Shown: one piece after another, positions 35,018 to 44,312 of the stretch
Position numbering within the stretch: position 1 is the stretch's first letter
Layout of the letters: every line of letters starts with the position of its first letter
NCBI GenBank assembly: GCA_022705325.1
Contig: JAKJER010000028.1
Location: forward strand, 17,511 to 81,510
Origin: Planctomycetota bacterium
GTDB lineage: Bacteria; Planctomycetota; Phycisphaerae; SM23-33
Reading direction: 5' to 3'
Length of the DNA: 64,000 nucleotides
Made by a program: the position numbers and the translations under genes
The notes under the pieces: model-generated
Told to the model about the DNA's origin: nothing
What the model saw: the letters and a program-made list of their open reading frames with translations, nothing else
Databases searched by the model: none

Positions 35018-35800
35018 ATGACAGTTCGACAGTTTGTGGTGATGGGCGTATGCGTGGCGCTGGCCGGGGCGGGCATGTGGGTCTATGCCGGGGCCGACGC
35101 CGAGGACTTTGACGGGTCCAAGCCGGCCCAGAAGGTCGTCAACCCCGGCAACAAGGCTTTCTACGGCGCCGACGGCGCCTACGACGCCGCCAAGGCCAAA
35201 GACGCCTACTTCCAGATGATGCGGGCCTTCAACTATCCCATCCCCAAGGTCCTCAAGACCGACAGCTTCTGGGTCTGCGACTTCCTCAGCCGCGACTTCG
35301 AGAAACTCGGCATGGGCGGCATCTTCTGGGAGAACGAGCACAACACCTACGGCCAGGCGGGCGACAAGAAATACGCCGGCGACTTCAAGGACCAGAAGTT
35401 CGGCTACCTCGGGCACGAAATCTACCTCCTGCCCGGGCAGATGCTCCCCGAGCACCGTCACACCGGCGGAAACGACGGGTACGGCCCGAAGATGGAGGCC
35501 TGGCAGGTCCGCTACGGGTCGGTCACGTTCTTCGGCCAGCACAAGGGCGCCGGGGACGAGAAGTCCATCGACGAAATGCCCGAGTCCGAGCGGCCCTGGG
35601 GCTATGGCCAGGACTGGTTCAAGAGCAAGTACTTCGCCAAGCGGTCGGCCGGCGAGATGTACAAGCTGGTGGACCCCGAGTCGTGGCACTTCCAGCGCGC
35701 GGGCCCCAACGGCGCGATCGTCAGCGAGTACGCCACCTACCACAACCACGTGGAGTTCAGCAAGCCGGGCATGGAGTTCAAGTGCTCGCCCGCCAAGTAG
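35018..35800 (+). CDS. Secreted cupin-fold protein, possibly D-lyxose isomerase-like
   Basis: A 260-residue protein with an N-terminal signal or anchor (VMGVCVALAGAGMWVYA). After a helical segment (YDAAKAKDAYFQMMRAFNYPIPKVL) comes a double-stranded beta-helix with LGHEIYLLPGQMLPEHRH; His146, His148, Glu160 (KMEAW) and His242 or His244 (ATYHNH) are the probable metal ligands. The arrangement resembles D-lyxose/D-mannose isomerase cupins, but those are cytoplasmic and I cannot confirm the family. GAGGATG precedes the ATG. It follows the DUF4838 pair on the same strand and converges with the nitrilase gene. Confidence 0.65.
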   Translation: MTVRQFVVMGVCVALAGAGMWVYAGADAEDFDGSKPAQKVVNPGNKAFYGADGAYDAAKAKDAYFQMMRAFNYPIPKVLKTDSFWVCDFLSRDFEKLGMGGIFWENEHNTYGQAGDKKYAGDFKDQKFGYLGHEIYLLPGQMLPEHRHTGGNDGYGPKMEAWQVRYGSVTFFGQHKGAGDEKSIDEMPESERPWGYGQDWFKSKYFAKRSAGEMYKLVDPESWHFQRAGPNGAIVSEYATYHNHVEFSKPGMEFKCSPAK

Positions 35801-35828
35801 GCCGCGGGCAAACCAGCACGACGTAACG

Positions 35829-35875
35829 GACGCAAAGGACACAAGGGACCCGAAAGTCCCTTGTGTCCTTGCGTC
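35829..35875. terminator. Bidirectional hairpin between the cupin and nitrilase genes
   Basis: The arms at 35829-35849 and 35856-35875 pair over 20 bp with one bulged A; the inner part is ACAAGGGAC/GTCCCTTGT with loop CCGAAA. It lies between convergent genes and its right arm touches the nitrilase stop codon. The text is of the ACACAAGG type also seen in the element at 45937. Confidence 0.6.
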
Positions 35876-37689
35876 TATTCCTTCGGCTCGGACATCCGCT
35901 TGTACACCTCGTCCGACACCTTCCGCCCCGCCAGCGTCTTGGCGGGAATGACCCCGTACAGCTCGGGCCGCCGCCCGGCCATCAGGACCGCCCGGAAGTC
36001 GGTCCGCTTCTCGGGCACGGTCCTGGGGTAGTAGCCCGCCAGGTAGCCCGGCTTGCCCGCCCGGCCCGGCTGGTCGCTTCGGGCGAACCAGACTCGGCCC
36101 GCGTCCAGGTCCAGGTCCGCCGTCACCACGCCCTCGCACCAGTAACCCGTCGCAGCCAGGGGGTACCCGTACGGGTCCACCACGTAGCTCCTCTGCGTCA
36201 CGTCGGACATGGGGAAGTGGGCCGGCACCATCCACACCGCGTTGTCCAGGGCCCTGGCCTGCTGGAGCCACAGGTTGACCTGCCCCGACGCCCCCCACGA
36301 CTGCGACGGGCAGAACACCACCTCCGCGCCCTGGATCGCCAGCGCGCGGGTGATCTCGGGCGAGTAGATGTCCCCGCAGAGGATGATCCCGATCACGCCG
36401 AAATCCGTGGCGAACACCGGCAGCTCGACGCTGTCGCCGTACTGCGAGATGCGGTACTTGCCCACGACCTTCCCGCTGCGGTCCCACAGGAACGCCCACG
36501 ACGCCCGCCCGCGCTTCTTGTAGGGGATCTGCGGCTCGCGAAGGCCCCCGATGACCGCGTAGGTCTTGTGGCGCCGGCAGACGTCGGAGACGATCTCGAA
36601 CGCCTTGGCCGCCGCGGGCGTGTCGGTGGCGAAGCCGAACTCCGACATCACGATCACGTCCGGACTGCGCCGCCCCGCCTCGTCCAGGATCTTCGCGAAC
36701 GCCGACTGCGGGTCCGGGCTGGGCCCGTGAGCCGCCGTCACCTGCGCGACCGCCACCCGCACCTGCCGCTTGACCGGCCTGGCCTGCACCTGCTTGATGT
36801 CCGCCTTGGCCAGCGGGGCGAACAGGCGGCGGTCCTCGATGAAGGTCAGGTGGTAGATGCTCTTCTCCCGCCGCACCTCGACGCCCGCCACCGCCAGGCC
36901 CGGGCGATGCCCGCTGTCGGCCACGATCGTCCCGTCGCGGTCCACCACCCACGCCCGGCCCAGCGGGCAGCCCGCGTAGCTCGGGTGGTTGCTGCACAGG
37001 TAGGGCAGGTCGCCCGCGTAGGCGCCGCTCACCAGCGTCACGTGATTGTCGATCGCGCGCACGCGGGCCGTCACCTCCAGCGGCCAGATCTGAGGCACCG
37101 CCTCCACCGTGTGCGACCAGAGGATGATCTCCGCCCCCTCCAGCGCCAGCACCAGCGGCACCTCGGGCCAGTAGTGGTCCGTGCCGATCATCAGGCCGAT
37201 CTTCCCCAGCGGCGTCTCGAACACCCCCAGGGCGTCGCCCAGGGCGATCGGCTCGTCCGGCAGCCGGTGGGTCTTGCGATAGCGACCGATCTGACCCCCG
37301 TCCGGGCCGATCAGGTAGCTGGTCAGGTACGTCTTGTCGCCCGCCTTCTCGCGGAGGTTGGCGGCCACGTACAGCCCGTGCCGCTTGGCCGCCTGGCTGA
37401 TTGCCTCCAGCGCCGCCTTGGCGTCCGCCCCGCCCTCGGTCTTGACGCACTCCTGCGGCAGACAGACGATCTGCGCCCGCTCGCCCGCCGCCCGTTCCAG
37501 CACCCCCAGCACCGCCTCCAGACTGCGGCCCTGGTCGCTCCAGAGCTGGCACGCCCCAGCCAGGCGGACCGCGCCCGGCGCCCGCTCCGCCGCCCCCGCT
37601 CGCCCAGCCGGCAGGACCGGCCAGATCAAAACCAGGACTGCGACCACGCACCACTGGATCAGCCGGGACGTTCGGGCGGGACCGGACAT
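35875..37689 (-). CDS. Secreted tandem nitrilase-superfamily protein (paralog of 16376)
   Basis: A 604-residue protein from the ATG at 37689, which has AGAAAGGAG upstream and opens the signal peptide around WCVVAVLVLIWPVLPAG. Domain 1 (about 40-290): Glu80 (LPQEC), Lys139 (YRKTHRLP) and Gly169 in MIGTDHYWPE where the catalytic Cys should be, at the same residue number as in the paralog. Domain 2 (about 308-570): Glu350 (VMSEFG) and Cys438 (ILCGDIYSPE) are kept, but the Lys motif reads GKYRISQYGD, so the catalytic Lys appears replaced or shifted. The C-terminus is AGRRPELYG. It lies between the cupin and the GH29 fucosidase. Amidase activity on glycan-derived amides is inference. Confidence 0.87.
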   Translation of the reverse strand: MSGPARTSRLIQWCVVAVLVLIWPVLPAGRAGAAERAPGAVRLAGACQLWSDQGRSLEAVLGVLERAAGERAQIVCLPQECVKTEGGADAKAALEAISQAAKRHGLYVAANLREKAGDKTYLTSYLIGPDGGQIGRYRKTHRLPDEPIALGDALGVFETPLGKIGLMIGTDHYWPEVPLVLALEGAEIILWSHTVEAVPQIWPLEVTARVRAIDNHVTLVSGAYAGDLPYLCSNHPSYAGCPLGRAWVVDRDGTIVADSGHRPGLAVAGVEVRREKSIYHLTFIEDRRLFAPLAKADIKQVQARPVKRQVRVAVAQVTAAHGPSPDPQSAFAKILDEAGRRSPDVIVMSEFGFATDTPAAAKAFEIVSDVCRRHKTYAVIGGLREPQIPYKKRGRASWAFLWDRSGKVVGKYRISQYGDSVELPVFATDFGVIGIILCGDIYSPEITRALAIQGAEVVFCPSQSWGASGQVNLWLQQARALDNAVWMVPAHFPMSDVTQRSYVVDPYGYPLAATGYWCEGVVTADLDLDAGRVWFARSDQPGRAGKPGYLAGYYPRTVPEKRTDFRAVLMAGRRPELYGVIPAKTLAGRKVSDEVYKRMSEPKE

Positions 37690-37880
37690 GGCAGGCTCCT
37701 TTCTCAGGAGGAAGCGAGAATGATCAACCAGACCATACCCGCTCCCCCCCGGTCGTTCAAGCCCGGCCCCGGCGGGGCGGCGCACAGACCGGTGTCGCGA
37801 CCTGCCGCCGCTTGCCCCGCCAGTCGGGCAGGGTATACTCGACCGGGACCGACGCGGACCTGCGGGCCGAGAGGACCATC

Positions 37881-40211
37881 ATGAACCGTCACCTGTGCAT
37901 CGTGTGGCCTTTCCTGGTTGCGGCACTGGGACTGACCGCCCGGGCCGAACCGCCCGGGCCGCTCGCCCGGCCCACGCCCCGGCAGGTCGCCTATCAGGAC
38001 ATGGAGTTGCAGATGTTCGTCTGTCTCGATCCCTGCACCTGGCAAGGACGGGAGTACGACAACCACTCGACGCCGCCGGCGCAGATCAACCCCGACAAGC
38101 TCGACGCCGAGCAGTGGTGCCGCGCCGCCAGGAACTTCGGGGCGGGGCAGATCCTCTTCGTGGCCAAGCACACCGGGGGATTCTGCTGGTGGCGGACCGA
38201 GACGTCGAAGTACGGCGTCAAGGAGACGCCTTTCCGCGAGGGCAAGGGCGACGTGCTGGCCGAGGTGGCGGCCGCGTGCAGGAAGCACGGGCTCAAGCTC
38301 GGCATCTACGTCTACCCCGGCGACGACCAGTGGGGGGCGGTGATGGGCGGCGGGGGCAAGACCAGGGACCCCGCAAAGCAGGAGGCCTACAATCGCGTCT
38401 TCCGCAGACAGATGACCGAGGTGCTGACGCGATACGGACCGGTACACGAAGTGTGGTTCGACGGCTCGTGCGTGATCGAGGTGGGCGACATCCTCAAGAA
38501 GCACTGCCCGGAGGCGATGGTCTTCCAGGGCCCGCACGCCACGCTTCGCTGGGTGGGCAACGAGGCGGGCTACGCGCCGTACCCGGCCTGGAACGCGGTG
38601 CGGAAGAAGGACGCCGCCACCGGCATCGCCACCGCCGCCCACGGCACGCCCGACGGCGAGGTCTGGATGCCGCTGGAAGTCGATACCGTCCTGCACGAGC
38701 ACTTCTGGTTCTGGAAGAGCAACAACGCCCGCCACCGCCGCAGCCTGGCTAAGCTCATGGACTGCTACTACAAGTCCGTCGGGCGCGGGGCCGTCCTGCT
38801 GCTCAACTCCTGCCCCGGCCCCGACGGGCTGATCCCCGAAGGCGACATGGCCCTCTACGAGGCGTTCGGGAAGGAAATTGCCCGGCGCTTCGCCAAGCCG
38901 CTGGCCGAGACCTCCGGCCGCGGCCAAACCGTCGAACTGGACCTGGGCAAACCCACGAGCGTCAATCACGTGATCGCCATGGAAGACATCGTCCATGGCG
39001 AGCGCGTGCGGGCCTACCGCATCGAAGGTCTGGGCGGCGACGGGCAATGGGCGACCCTCTTCGACGGCGGGCTGTCCATCGGGCACAAGAAGATCGACCG
39101 GTTCGCGCCGGCCACCGTGTCGCGGATCCGCCTGAGCGTCACCCAGTCGGCCGACACGCCGCTCATCCGTCGCCTGGCTGCCTACTCGGTTGAGGGTGCG
39201 GGCGGCTCGCGATCGCTGGTGGATGCCGCCTGGGCCTTCGACGAAGGTGCCGGCCTCATCGCCCGCGCCTCGGGGGCCGACTGGCCCGCCAGACTCGCCG
39301 GTCCCGTCTGGGCGGCCGGTCGCTCGGGCAAGGCCCTGGACTTCCGCACCCGCCACGACTGCGTCGCGCTGGGCAACGTCGCTCCGGGCGAGCGCGACTT
39401 CACCCTGGCGGCCTGGGTCTTCCCGCGCTCCGTCCCGGCTGGGCAGGCCCGCATTCTCGCCAAGGAGCGTATCAACGTCGGCGCAAACCAGTTCCGCCTC
39501 TACCTGCACGAGGGCGGACGGCTGGGCTTCGCGATGACCGACGCCAGCACGTCCCTGCCATACCCGTTCATCACCTCGCCCGGCAGCGTCCCGCTCAAGG
39601 CGTGGACGCACGTCGCGGTCACCCGGCGCGGGGCGGACTTCGCGCTCTACGTCAACGGCCAGGCCGCCGCCCGCTCCCGCTCGCCGCGCGTTCTCAACCA
39701 CGAGAACGAGGAAGAACTGCGGATCGGCGCCTGCACCGCCGCCGCGGGCGACGGTGCCGACTACGCCTTCGACGGCCTGATCGACGACGTCCGCATCTAC
39801 GCCCGCGCCCTGCGCGAGGCGGAGCTGGCCGACCCGGCCCGCCTGCCCGATCCGCTTTGGAAGTCGCTGGAGCGGTGGACAGAGTCTACCTTCGCCGCCG
39901 ACTGGAAGACCTGGACCGTCGATCTCACGCCCGGCATCGCCGCCCCCGGCGAATTCGAGCTGGACTTCCGCAAGACGGCCGGGCCGGGCGAAATCGAGAT
40001 CCGCTCGGTGGAACTGCTCATTGCCGGCCAGCCCATCGCGGGCCGGGCCAGGCCGCTGGACGGATCGCCCGGACGCTTCATCGTCTACCGCATGGAGCAG
40101 ACCTCCGCCGACTCGCCCTCCGCCGCCCGCGTCACCGCCCGCTTCGCCAACGGCAGGCCGTGCGCGGGCCAGGTCCGCATCCGACCGCGCCAGCAGGCCG
40201 AACGGAAGTGA
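37881..40211 (+). CDS. Secreted GH29 alpha-L-fucosidase with discoidin-like and LamG domains
   Basis: A 776-residue protein; the ATG at 37881 has GAGAGGA upstream and a signal peptide (LCIVWPFLVAALGLTARA). The GH29 barrel (about 30-330) shows HTGGFCWWRT, GKGDVLAEVAAACRKHGLKLGIY and VHEVWFDGSC, with Asp194 as the retaining nucleophile. A discoidin-like region follows (about 350-440, VELDLGKPTSVNHVIAMED), then a LamG/concanavalin-like domain (about 445-655, AAWAFDEGAGLIARA... FDGLIDDVRIYARAL) and a beta-rich tail. Together with GH95 it gives two independent fucosidase folds in one locus. It is divergent from the tandem-nitrilase gene. Confidence 0.92.
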   Translation: MNRHLCIVWPFLVAALGLTARAEPPGPLARPTPRQVAYQDMELQMFVCLDPCTWQGREYDNHSTPPAQINPDKLDAEQWCRAARNFGAGQILFVAKHTGGFCWWRTETSKYGVKETPFREGKGDVLAEVAAACRKHGLKLGIYVYPGDDQWGAVMGGGGKTRDPAKQEAYNRVFRRQMTEVLTRYGPVHEVWFDGSCVIEVGDILKKHCPEAMVFQGPHATLRWVGNEAGYAPYPAWNAVRKKDAATGIATAAHGTPDGEVWMPLEVDTVLHEHFWFWKSNNARHRRSLAKLMDCYYKSVGRGAVLLLNSCPGPDGLIPEGDMALYEAFGKEIARRFAKPLAETSGRGQTVELDLGKPTSVNHVIAMEDIVHGERVRAYRIEGLGGDGQWATLFDGGLSIGHKKIDRFAPATVSRIRLSVTQSADTPLIRRLAAYSVEGAGGSRSLVDAAWAFDEGAGLIARASGADWPARLAGPVWAAGRSGKALDFRTRHDCVALGNVAPGERDFTLAAWVFPRSVPAGQARILAKERINVGANQFRLYLHEGGRLGFAMTDASTSLPYPFITSPGSVPLKAWTHVAVTRRGADFALYVNGQAAARSRSPRVLNHENEEELRIGACTAAAGDGADYAFDGLIDDVRIYARALREAELADPARLPDPLWKSLERWTESTFAADWKTWTVDLTPGIAAPGEFELDFRKTAGPGEIEIRSVELLIAGQPIAGRARPLDGSPGRFIVYRMEQTSADSPSAARVTARFANGRPCAGQVRIRPRQQAERK

Positions 40212-40562
40212 ACCGGACCCTCGACGCGGACACTCTAACGGTCCGGACACTTCACGCAGTCTCATCCCGGGCCACGTGGCGGGATTTCAGCAAGCGCCTC
40301 CACCGGGCCCAATTGAGAACAAAATTGTGCGCTCATTCCGAGCCATATGACGTAAATGTAACATAAGTGCCTGGCGAGAAATGGTGGTATCTGTTTATAT
40401 TTCATATACTTATGGCAATATCGGGCATTTGGCACACCCCGTGCAACGTATTGGTTGAAGGTTACCGTCCAGCCCGAGGACAGCCAGTTCGGTCTGGAAC
40501 GGCATCGAAAAAGCTGGCTGACACAGCAGACAGACCGTCCCTTTGGGAAAAGGAACCCTGCC
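40212..40562. other. 351-bp AT-richer control region upstream of glnN
   Basis: The GC content falls sharply, especially at 40300-40430. It holds the sigma-54-type promoter at 40429-40446 and a likely 5' leader of about 105 bases. No perfect NtrC-type dyad was recognised upstream, and no gene was found. Confidence 0.6.
40429..40446 (+). promoter_or_regulatory. Sigma-54 (-24/-12) promoter of glnN
   Basis: TTGGCACACCCCGTGCAA matches the RpoN consensus: GG at 40431-40432, ten bases, then GC at 40443-40444, with the full TGGCAC left element and TGCA right element. Transcription would start near 40456, about 107 bases before the ATG at 40563. Sigma-54 control of glutamine synthetase is well known in other phyla, which supports the call. 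Confidence 0.78.
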
Positions 40563-42746
40563 ATGAATTCCAGTATTCGCAGAACCGCCGTCAGTGACAT
40601 CAGCAACGCCACGCCCGTCGCGGGGCACGTCGACTACATTGCCAAGCCCGTGCAGACCGTCTATGGCGAGCACGTCTTCAACGAGTCGGTACAGCGTGCC
40701 CGGTTGCCCAAGGCCGTCTTCAAGGCCCTCCAGAAGACCAACAAGGCCGGCGAGCCGCTGGATCCGAACATCGCCGACGCCGTCGCGGTGGCCATGAAGG
40801 ACTGGGCCGTCGAGCACGGGGCGACCCACTTCACCCACTGGTTCCAGCCGATGACCAACCAGACGGCTGAGAAGCATGACAGCTTCATCACGCCGACGGC
40901 CGAGGGCGGCGCCCTGGCCGAGTTCAGCGGCAAGGAGCTGGTTCGCGGCGAGCCGGACGCCAGCAGCTTTCCCTCGGGCGGCTTGCGGGCCACCTTCGAG
41001 GCTCGCGGCTACACCGCCTGGGACTCGACCAGCCCCGCCTTCATCCTCGACAACCCCAACGGCGCCACGCTGGTCATCCCCACCATGTTCCTGAGCTGGA
41101 CCGGCGAGGCCCTGGACAAGAAGACCCCGCTGCTGCGGTCCATGGAAGCCCTCTCCAAGCACGCCCTGCGCGTGCTCAAGCTCTTCGGCAACAGCGCGGC
41201 CAAGCGGGTCTTCACCACCGTCGGCTCGGAGCAGGAATACTTCCTGATCGACCGCCGTTTCTACCTGGCCCGTCCCGACCTGGTCAACACCGGGCGGACG
41301 CTGTTCGGCGCCAAGCCGCCCAAGGGCCAGGAGATGGAAGACCAGTACTTCGGCTCGATCCCCGAGCGGGTGCTGGCGTGCATGGCCGAGGTCGAATACG
41401 AGCTGATGCGCCTGGGCGTGCCCGTCAAGACGCGCCATAACGAGGTCGCCCCCAGCCAGTACGAGATCGCGCCGATCTTCGAGACGGCCAACCTGGCCAC
41501 CGACCACCAGATGCTCGTGATGGAAGTGCTGCGGAAGACGGCCACCCACTACGGCCTGGCCTGCCTGCTGCACGAGAAGCCCTTCGCCGGGATCAACGGC
41601 TCGGGCAAGCACAACAACTGGTCGATGTGCACCGACCTGGGCGAGAACCTGCTCGAACCGGGCGACACGCCGCACGCCAACGCCCAGTTCCTGGTCTTCT
41701 GCGCCGCCGTCGTGCGAGCGGTTCACCGCCACGGCGGGCTGCTTCGCCTGGCGGTCAGCGGCGCGGGCAACGATCACCGCCTGGGCGCCAACGAGGCCCC
41801 GCCGGCCATCCTCAGCGTCTTCCTGGGCAGCCAGCTCACCGAGATCTTCGCCCAGCTCCAGAAGGGCAAGGCCAAGGGCGGCAAGGCGGCGGGGCACATC
41901 ACCATCGGCGTGAGCCACCTGCCCAAGCTGCCCCGCGACGCGGGCGACCGCAACCGCACCAGCCCCTTCGCTTTCACGGGCAACAAGTTCGAGTTCCGCG
42001 CGGTCGGCTCCAGCCAGAACGTCTCCGGGCCCAACACCGTCCTCAACGCCATCGTTGCCGAGTCGCTGGACTACGTGGCCAGCGAGCTGGAAAAGGCCGT
42101 CAAGGGCGGCACGGACATCAACAAGGCCATCCAGGCCCTGCTGGCCCAGATGATCGCCGACTTCAAGCCCATCCTCTTCGAGGGCGACAACTACTCCGCC
42201 GCCTGGTACGAAGAGGCCGAGAAGCGAGGCCTGCCGAACCTGCGGACGACCGTCGACGCCCTGCCGCTGACGACCGCCAAGCAGACGGTCAGCCTGTTCA
42301 CCAAGTACGGCGTGTACAGCGAGCGCGAGCTGCACAGCCGCCAGGAAATCCTCCTGGAGAATTACTGCAAGACGATCAACATCGAGGCCCTGACCGCTTC
42401 CATGATCGGCCGGCGGATGATCCTGCCGGCCTGCCTGAAGTACCAGGCGGACGTGGCTGGCGCCATCAACGGCGCGGCCGCCGTCGGCGCCGCCTGCGAG
42501 TCGCAGAAGCGTCTGCTCACCGACCTGGTCGCCAGCATCGGCGCCCTCCAGGACGCCCTGGACGTCCTGGACAAGGCGACCGCCGGTCAGCCCCACGGCG
42601 ATGCCCTGGCCCACGCCAAGCACCAGCGCGACACGCTGCTGCCCGCGATGGCGGACCTGCGGGCCAAGGCCGACGCCCTGGAAGAAGTCGTCGCCGACGA
42701 GTACTGGCCCCTGGCCACCTACCAGGAGATGCTGTTCATCCGGTAA
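40563..42746 (+). CDS. glnN: Glutamine synthetase type III
   Basis: A 727-residue GSIII enzyme, ATP-dependent amidation of glutamate with ammonium. The ATG at 40563 has AAAAGGAA upstream and gives the usual length; an in-frame ATG at 40455 lies in the promoter region. GSIII features are THFTHWFQPMTNQTAEKHD near 83-101, GSEQEYFLID, VPVKTRHNEVAPSQYEIAPIFE, HEKPFAGINGSGKHNNWSM, GAGNDHRLGANEAPPAI and RNRTSPFAFTGNKFEFRAVGSSQN, which carry the metal, glutamate and ATP sites. The long C-terminal helical extension is typical. It has its own sigma-54-type promoter, implying nitrogen control. No other nitrogen genes adjoin it. Confidence 0.96.
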   Translation: MNSSIRRTAVSDISNATPVAGHVDYIAKPVQTVYGEHVFNESVQRARLPKAVFKALQKTNKAGEPLDPNIADAVAVAMKDWAVEHGATHFTHWFQPMTNQTAEKHDSFITPTAEGGALAEFSGKELVRGEPDASSFPSGGLRATFEARGYTAWDSTSPAFILDNPNGATLVIPTMFLSWTGEALDKKTPLLRSMEALSKHALRVLKLFGNSAAKRVFTTVGSEQEYFLIDRRFYLARPDLVNTGRTLFGAKPPKGQEMEDQYFGSIPERVLACMAEVEYELMRLGVPVKTRHNEVAPSQYEIAPIFETANLATDHQMLVMEVLRKTATHYGLACLLHEKPFAGINGSGKHNNWSMCTDLGENLLEPGDTPHANAQFLVFCAAVVRAVHRHGGLLRLAVSGAGNDHRLGANEAPPAILSVFLGSQLTEIFAQLQKGKAKGGKAAGHITIGVSHLPKLPRDAGDRNRTSPFAFTGNKFEFRAVGSSQNVSGPNTVLNAIVAESLDYVASELEKAVKGGTDINKAIQALLAQMIADFKPILFEGDNYSAAWYEEAEKRGLPNLRTTVDALPLTTAKQTVSLFTKYGVYSERELHSRQEILLENYCKTINIEALTASMIGRRMILPACLKYQADVAGAINGAAAVGAACESQKRLLTDLVASIGALQDALDVLDKATAGQPHGDALAHAKHQRDTLLPAMADLRAKADALEEVVADEYWPLATYQEMLFIR

Positions 42747-42965
42747 TCGTGAACGAGTCCTTTTCCCCGGCGGCCGGGACGGGTGGCTCTGCCATCCGCC
42801 CGGCCGTCGTCATTCCGGCACAGACCGTCGCGGACTCTGAAGATTGCAGACGCACCCCAGGTTCATTCGATCCCGCGGCTGCCATTTCTAACATTGCTCC
42901 CACGCAGCGGTGGAGCGCCGAAGCCTTTTCTCTTATAATGCCCGGCATCGAAAGGGAAAGCTGAC

Positions 42966-44312
42966 ATGTGGATGCATCGACTCACACTAGCGGCAGTGAT
43001 GGCGGCGGGCCTGACGGCCGGTTGCCAGCGCAGCCCGTTCGCCTCGCCCCAGGGCGTGCCGGTAACCAAGCCCACACACGCCACCACCCTGCCTGTGGCC
43101 CAGCCGACGGAGATGGCCGCGACCGAGCCGGCGCCGACCGTCCCCGTCCCGCGCGTTGAGCCCACGCCGCCCCCCGCGACCCAGCCGTCCGAGCTGAGCA
43201 CGACCCTGCCGGCCGGGCCGTCCATCACGGCGCCCGGAGCGCGCCCCAAGCCCGCTCCGCCGACCTCCGCCAAGCCCCTGGCCCCGGGCGAAGTCGTCGC
43301 CGTCTCCGCACTCCAGGTCAACGACAAATTCGTCAGCGTCGGCGAGATTCTCCGCCTGGCCCACCGCGAGCTGGACCAGGTCCCCAAGAACATCACCGAG
43401 TCCACCTTTCGCCTGCGGGCGGCCGAGATCATCCACGAGGTCATCCGGGGGCGGATCACCCAGCTCCTGGTCCTCCGCGAGGCCACCAAACGCGTCACCG
43501 AGGAGATGACCAAGCAGATCGACAAGGAACTGGCGGACCTCAAGAAGGAGTGGGTCGTCGAGATCGGCAAGGGCAGCGTCCAGAAGCTGGAGGCCGTGCT
43601 GCGGGAAGACGGCACGAGCCTCAAGGAACTGCTGGAGGACGAGCGCAACCGCCTGATCTCCCAGGCCTATCTCCGCGAGAAATTCATCGCGTCGATCTAC
43701 GTCAACCATCGCATGCTCATGGACTACTTCCGCAAGCACCAGGCGGAGTTCTCCAGCGACAAGCAGGTGCAGATGCAGTTGATCGCGGAGCCCGAGGCGG
43801 CGTTCCTGAACCGCGAGGCGACCGGGCAACCCACCGCCGCCGAGAGGGCCCGCGCCCGCGACCAGGCCCGCGCGGTCATCGAACAGTGCGCCGCCGAACT
43901 CAAGAACGGCGCGGACTTCGGCGAGCTGGCAAAGAAACGCTCCAAGGGCCTCAAGGCCGAGCAGGGCGGGCTGTGGCCCATGCTCTCGGCGGGCAGCTTC
44001 AAAGAGACCCGCGTCGAGGAAGCCGCCTTCGCCATGACCAAGGGCCAGGTCAGCGACATCATCGAGACGCCCTCCGGCTTCTTCATCGTCAAGGTCGCCG
44101 ACGTCAAGCCCGGCAAGGTCGCCGACTTCGAACAGGTGCAGGAGCAGATCGAGTCCGCCCTCCGCCAGCAACAGTACCGCCGCATGACCGACACCTACCT
44201 CCAGGACATGCTCCGGCACGCCACTATCGTCCACAACGAAGAGTTCACCCGCCTGGCCATCGACAGGGCGGTCAACAAGTACTGGCAGAAGACGACCGGA
44301 AACAGGGAATAA
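42966..44312 (+). CDS. Periplasmic parvulin-type peptidyl-prolyl isomerase lipoprotein
   Basis: A 448-residue lipoprotein: LTAGC puts the lipidated residue at Cys20, followed by a Pro/Thr-rich tether (about 25-100). A SurA-like helical domain (about 110-255, with FRLRAAEIIHEVIRGRITQLLVLREA) precedes one parvulin domain (about 265-385: FGELAKKRSKGLKAEQGG, FAMTKGQVSDIIETPSGFFIVKV), then a C-terminal helix (EQVQEQIESALRQQQYRRM). The role inferred is folding of exported proteins. The start is at 42966; Met3 is an alternative. The last three sense codons and the stop overlap the beginning of a heptanucleotide array. Confidence 0.9.
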   Translation: MWMHRLTLAAVMAAGLTAGCQRSPFASPQGVPVTKPTHATTLPVAQPTEMAATEPAPTVPVPRVEPTPPPATQPSELSTTLPAGPSITAPGARPKPAPPTSAKPLAPGEVVAVSALQVNDKFVSVGEILRLAHRELDQVPKNITESTFRLRAAEIIHEVIRGRITQLLVLREATKRVTEEMTKQIDKELADLKKEWVVEIGKGSVQKLEAVLREDGTSLKELLEDERNRLISQAYLREKFIASIYVNHRMLMDYFRKHQAEFSSDKQVQMQLIAEPEAAFLNREATGQPTAAERARARDQARAVIEQCAAELKNGADFGELAKKRSKGLKAEQGGLWPMLSAGSFKETRVEEAAFAMTKGQVSDIIETPSGFFIVKVADVKPGKVADFEQVQEQIESALRQQQYRRMTDTYLQDMLRHATIVHNEEFTRLAIDRAVNKYWQKTTGNRE

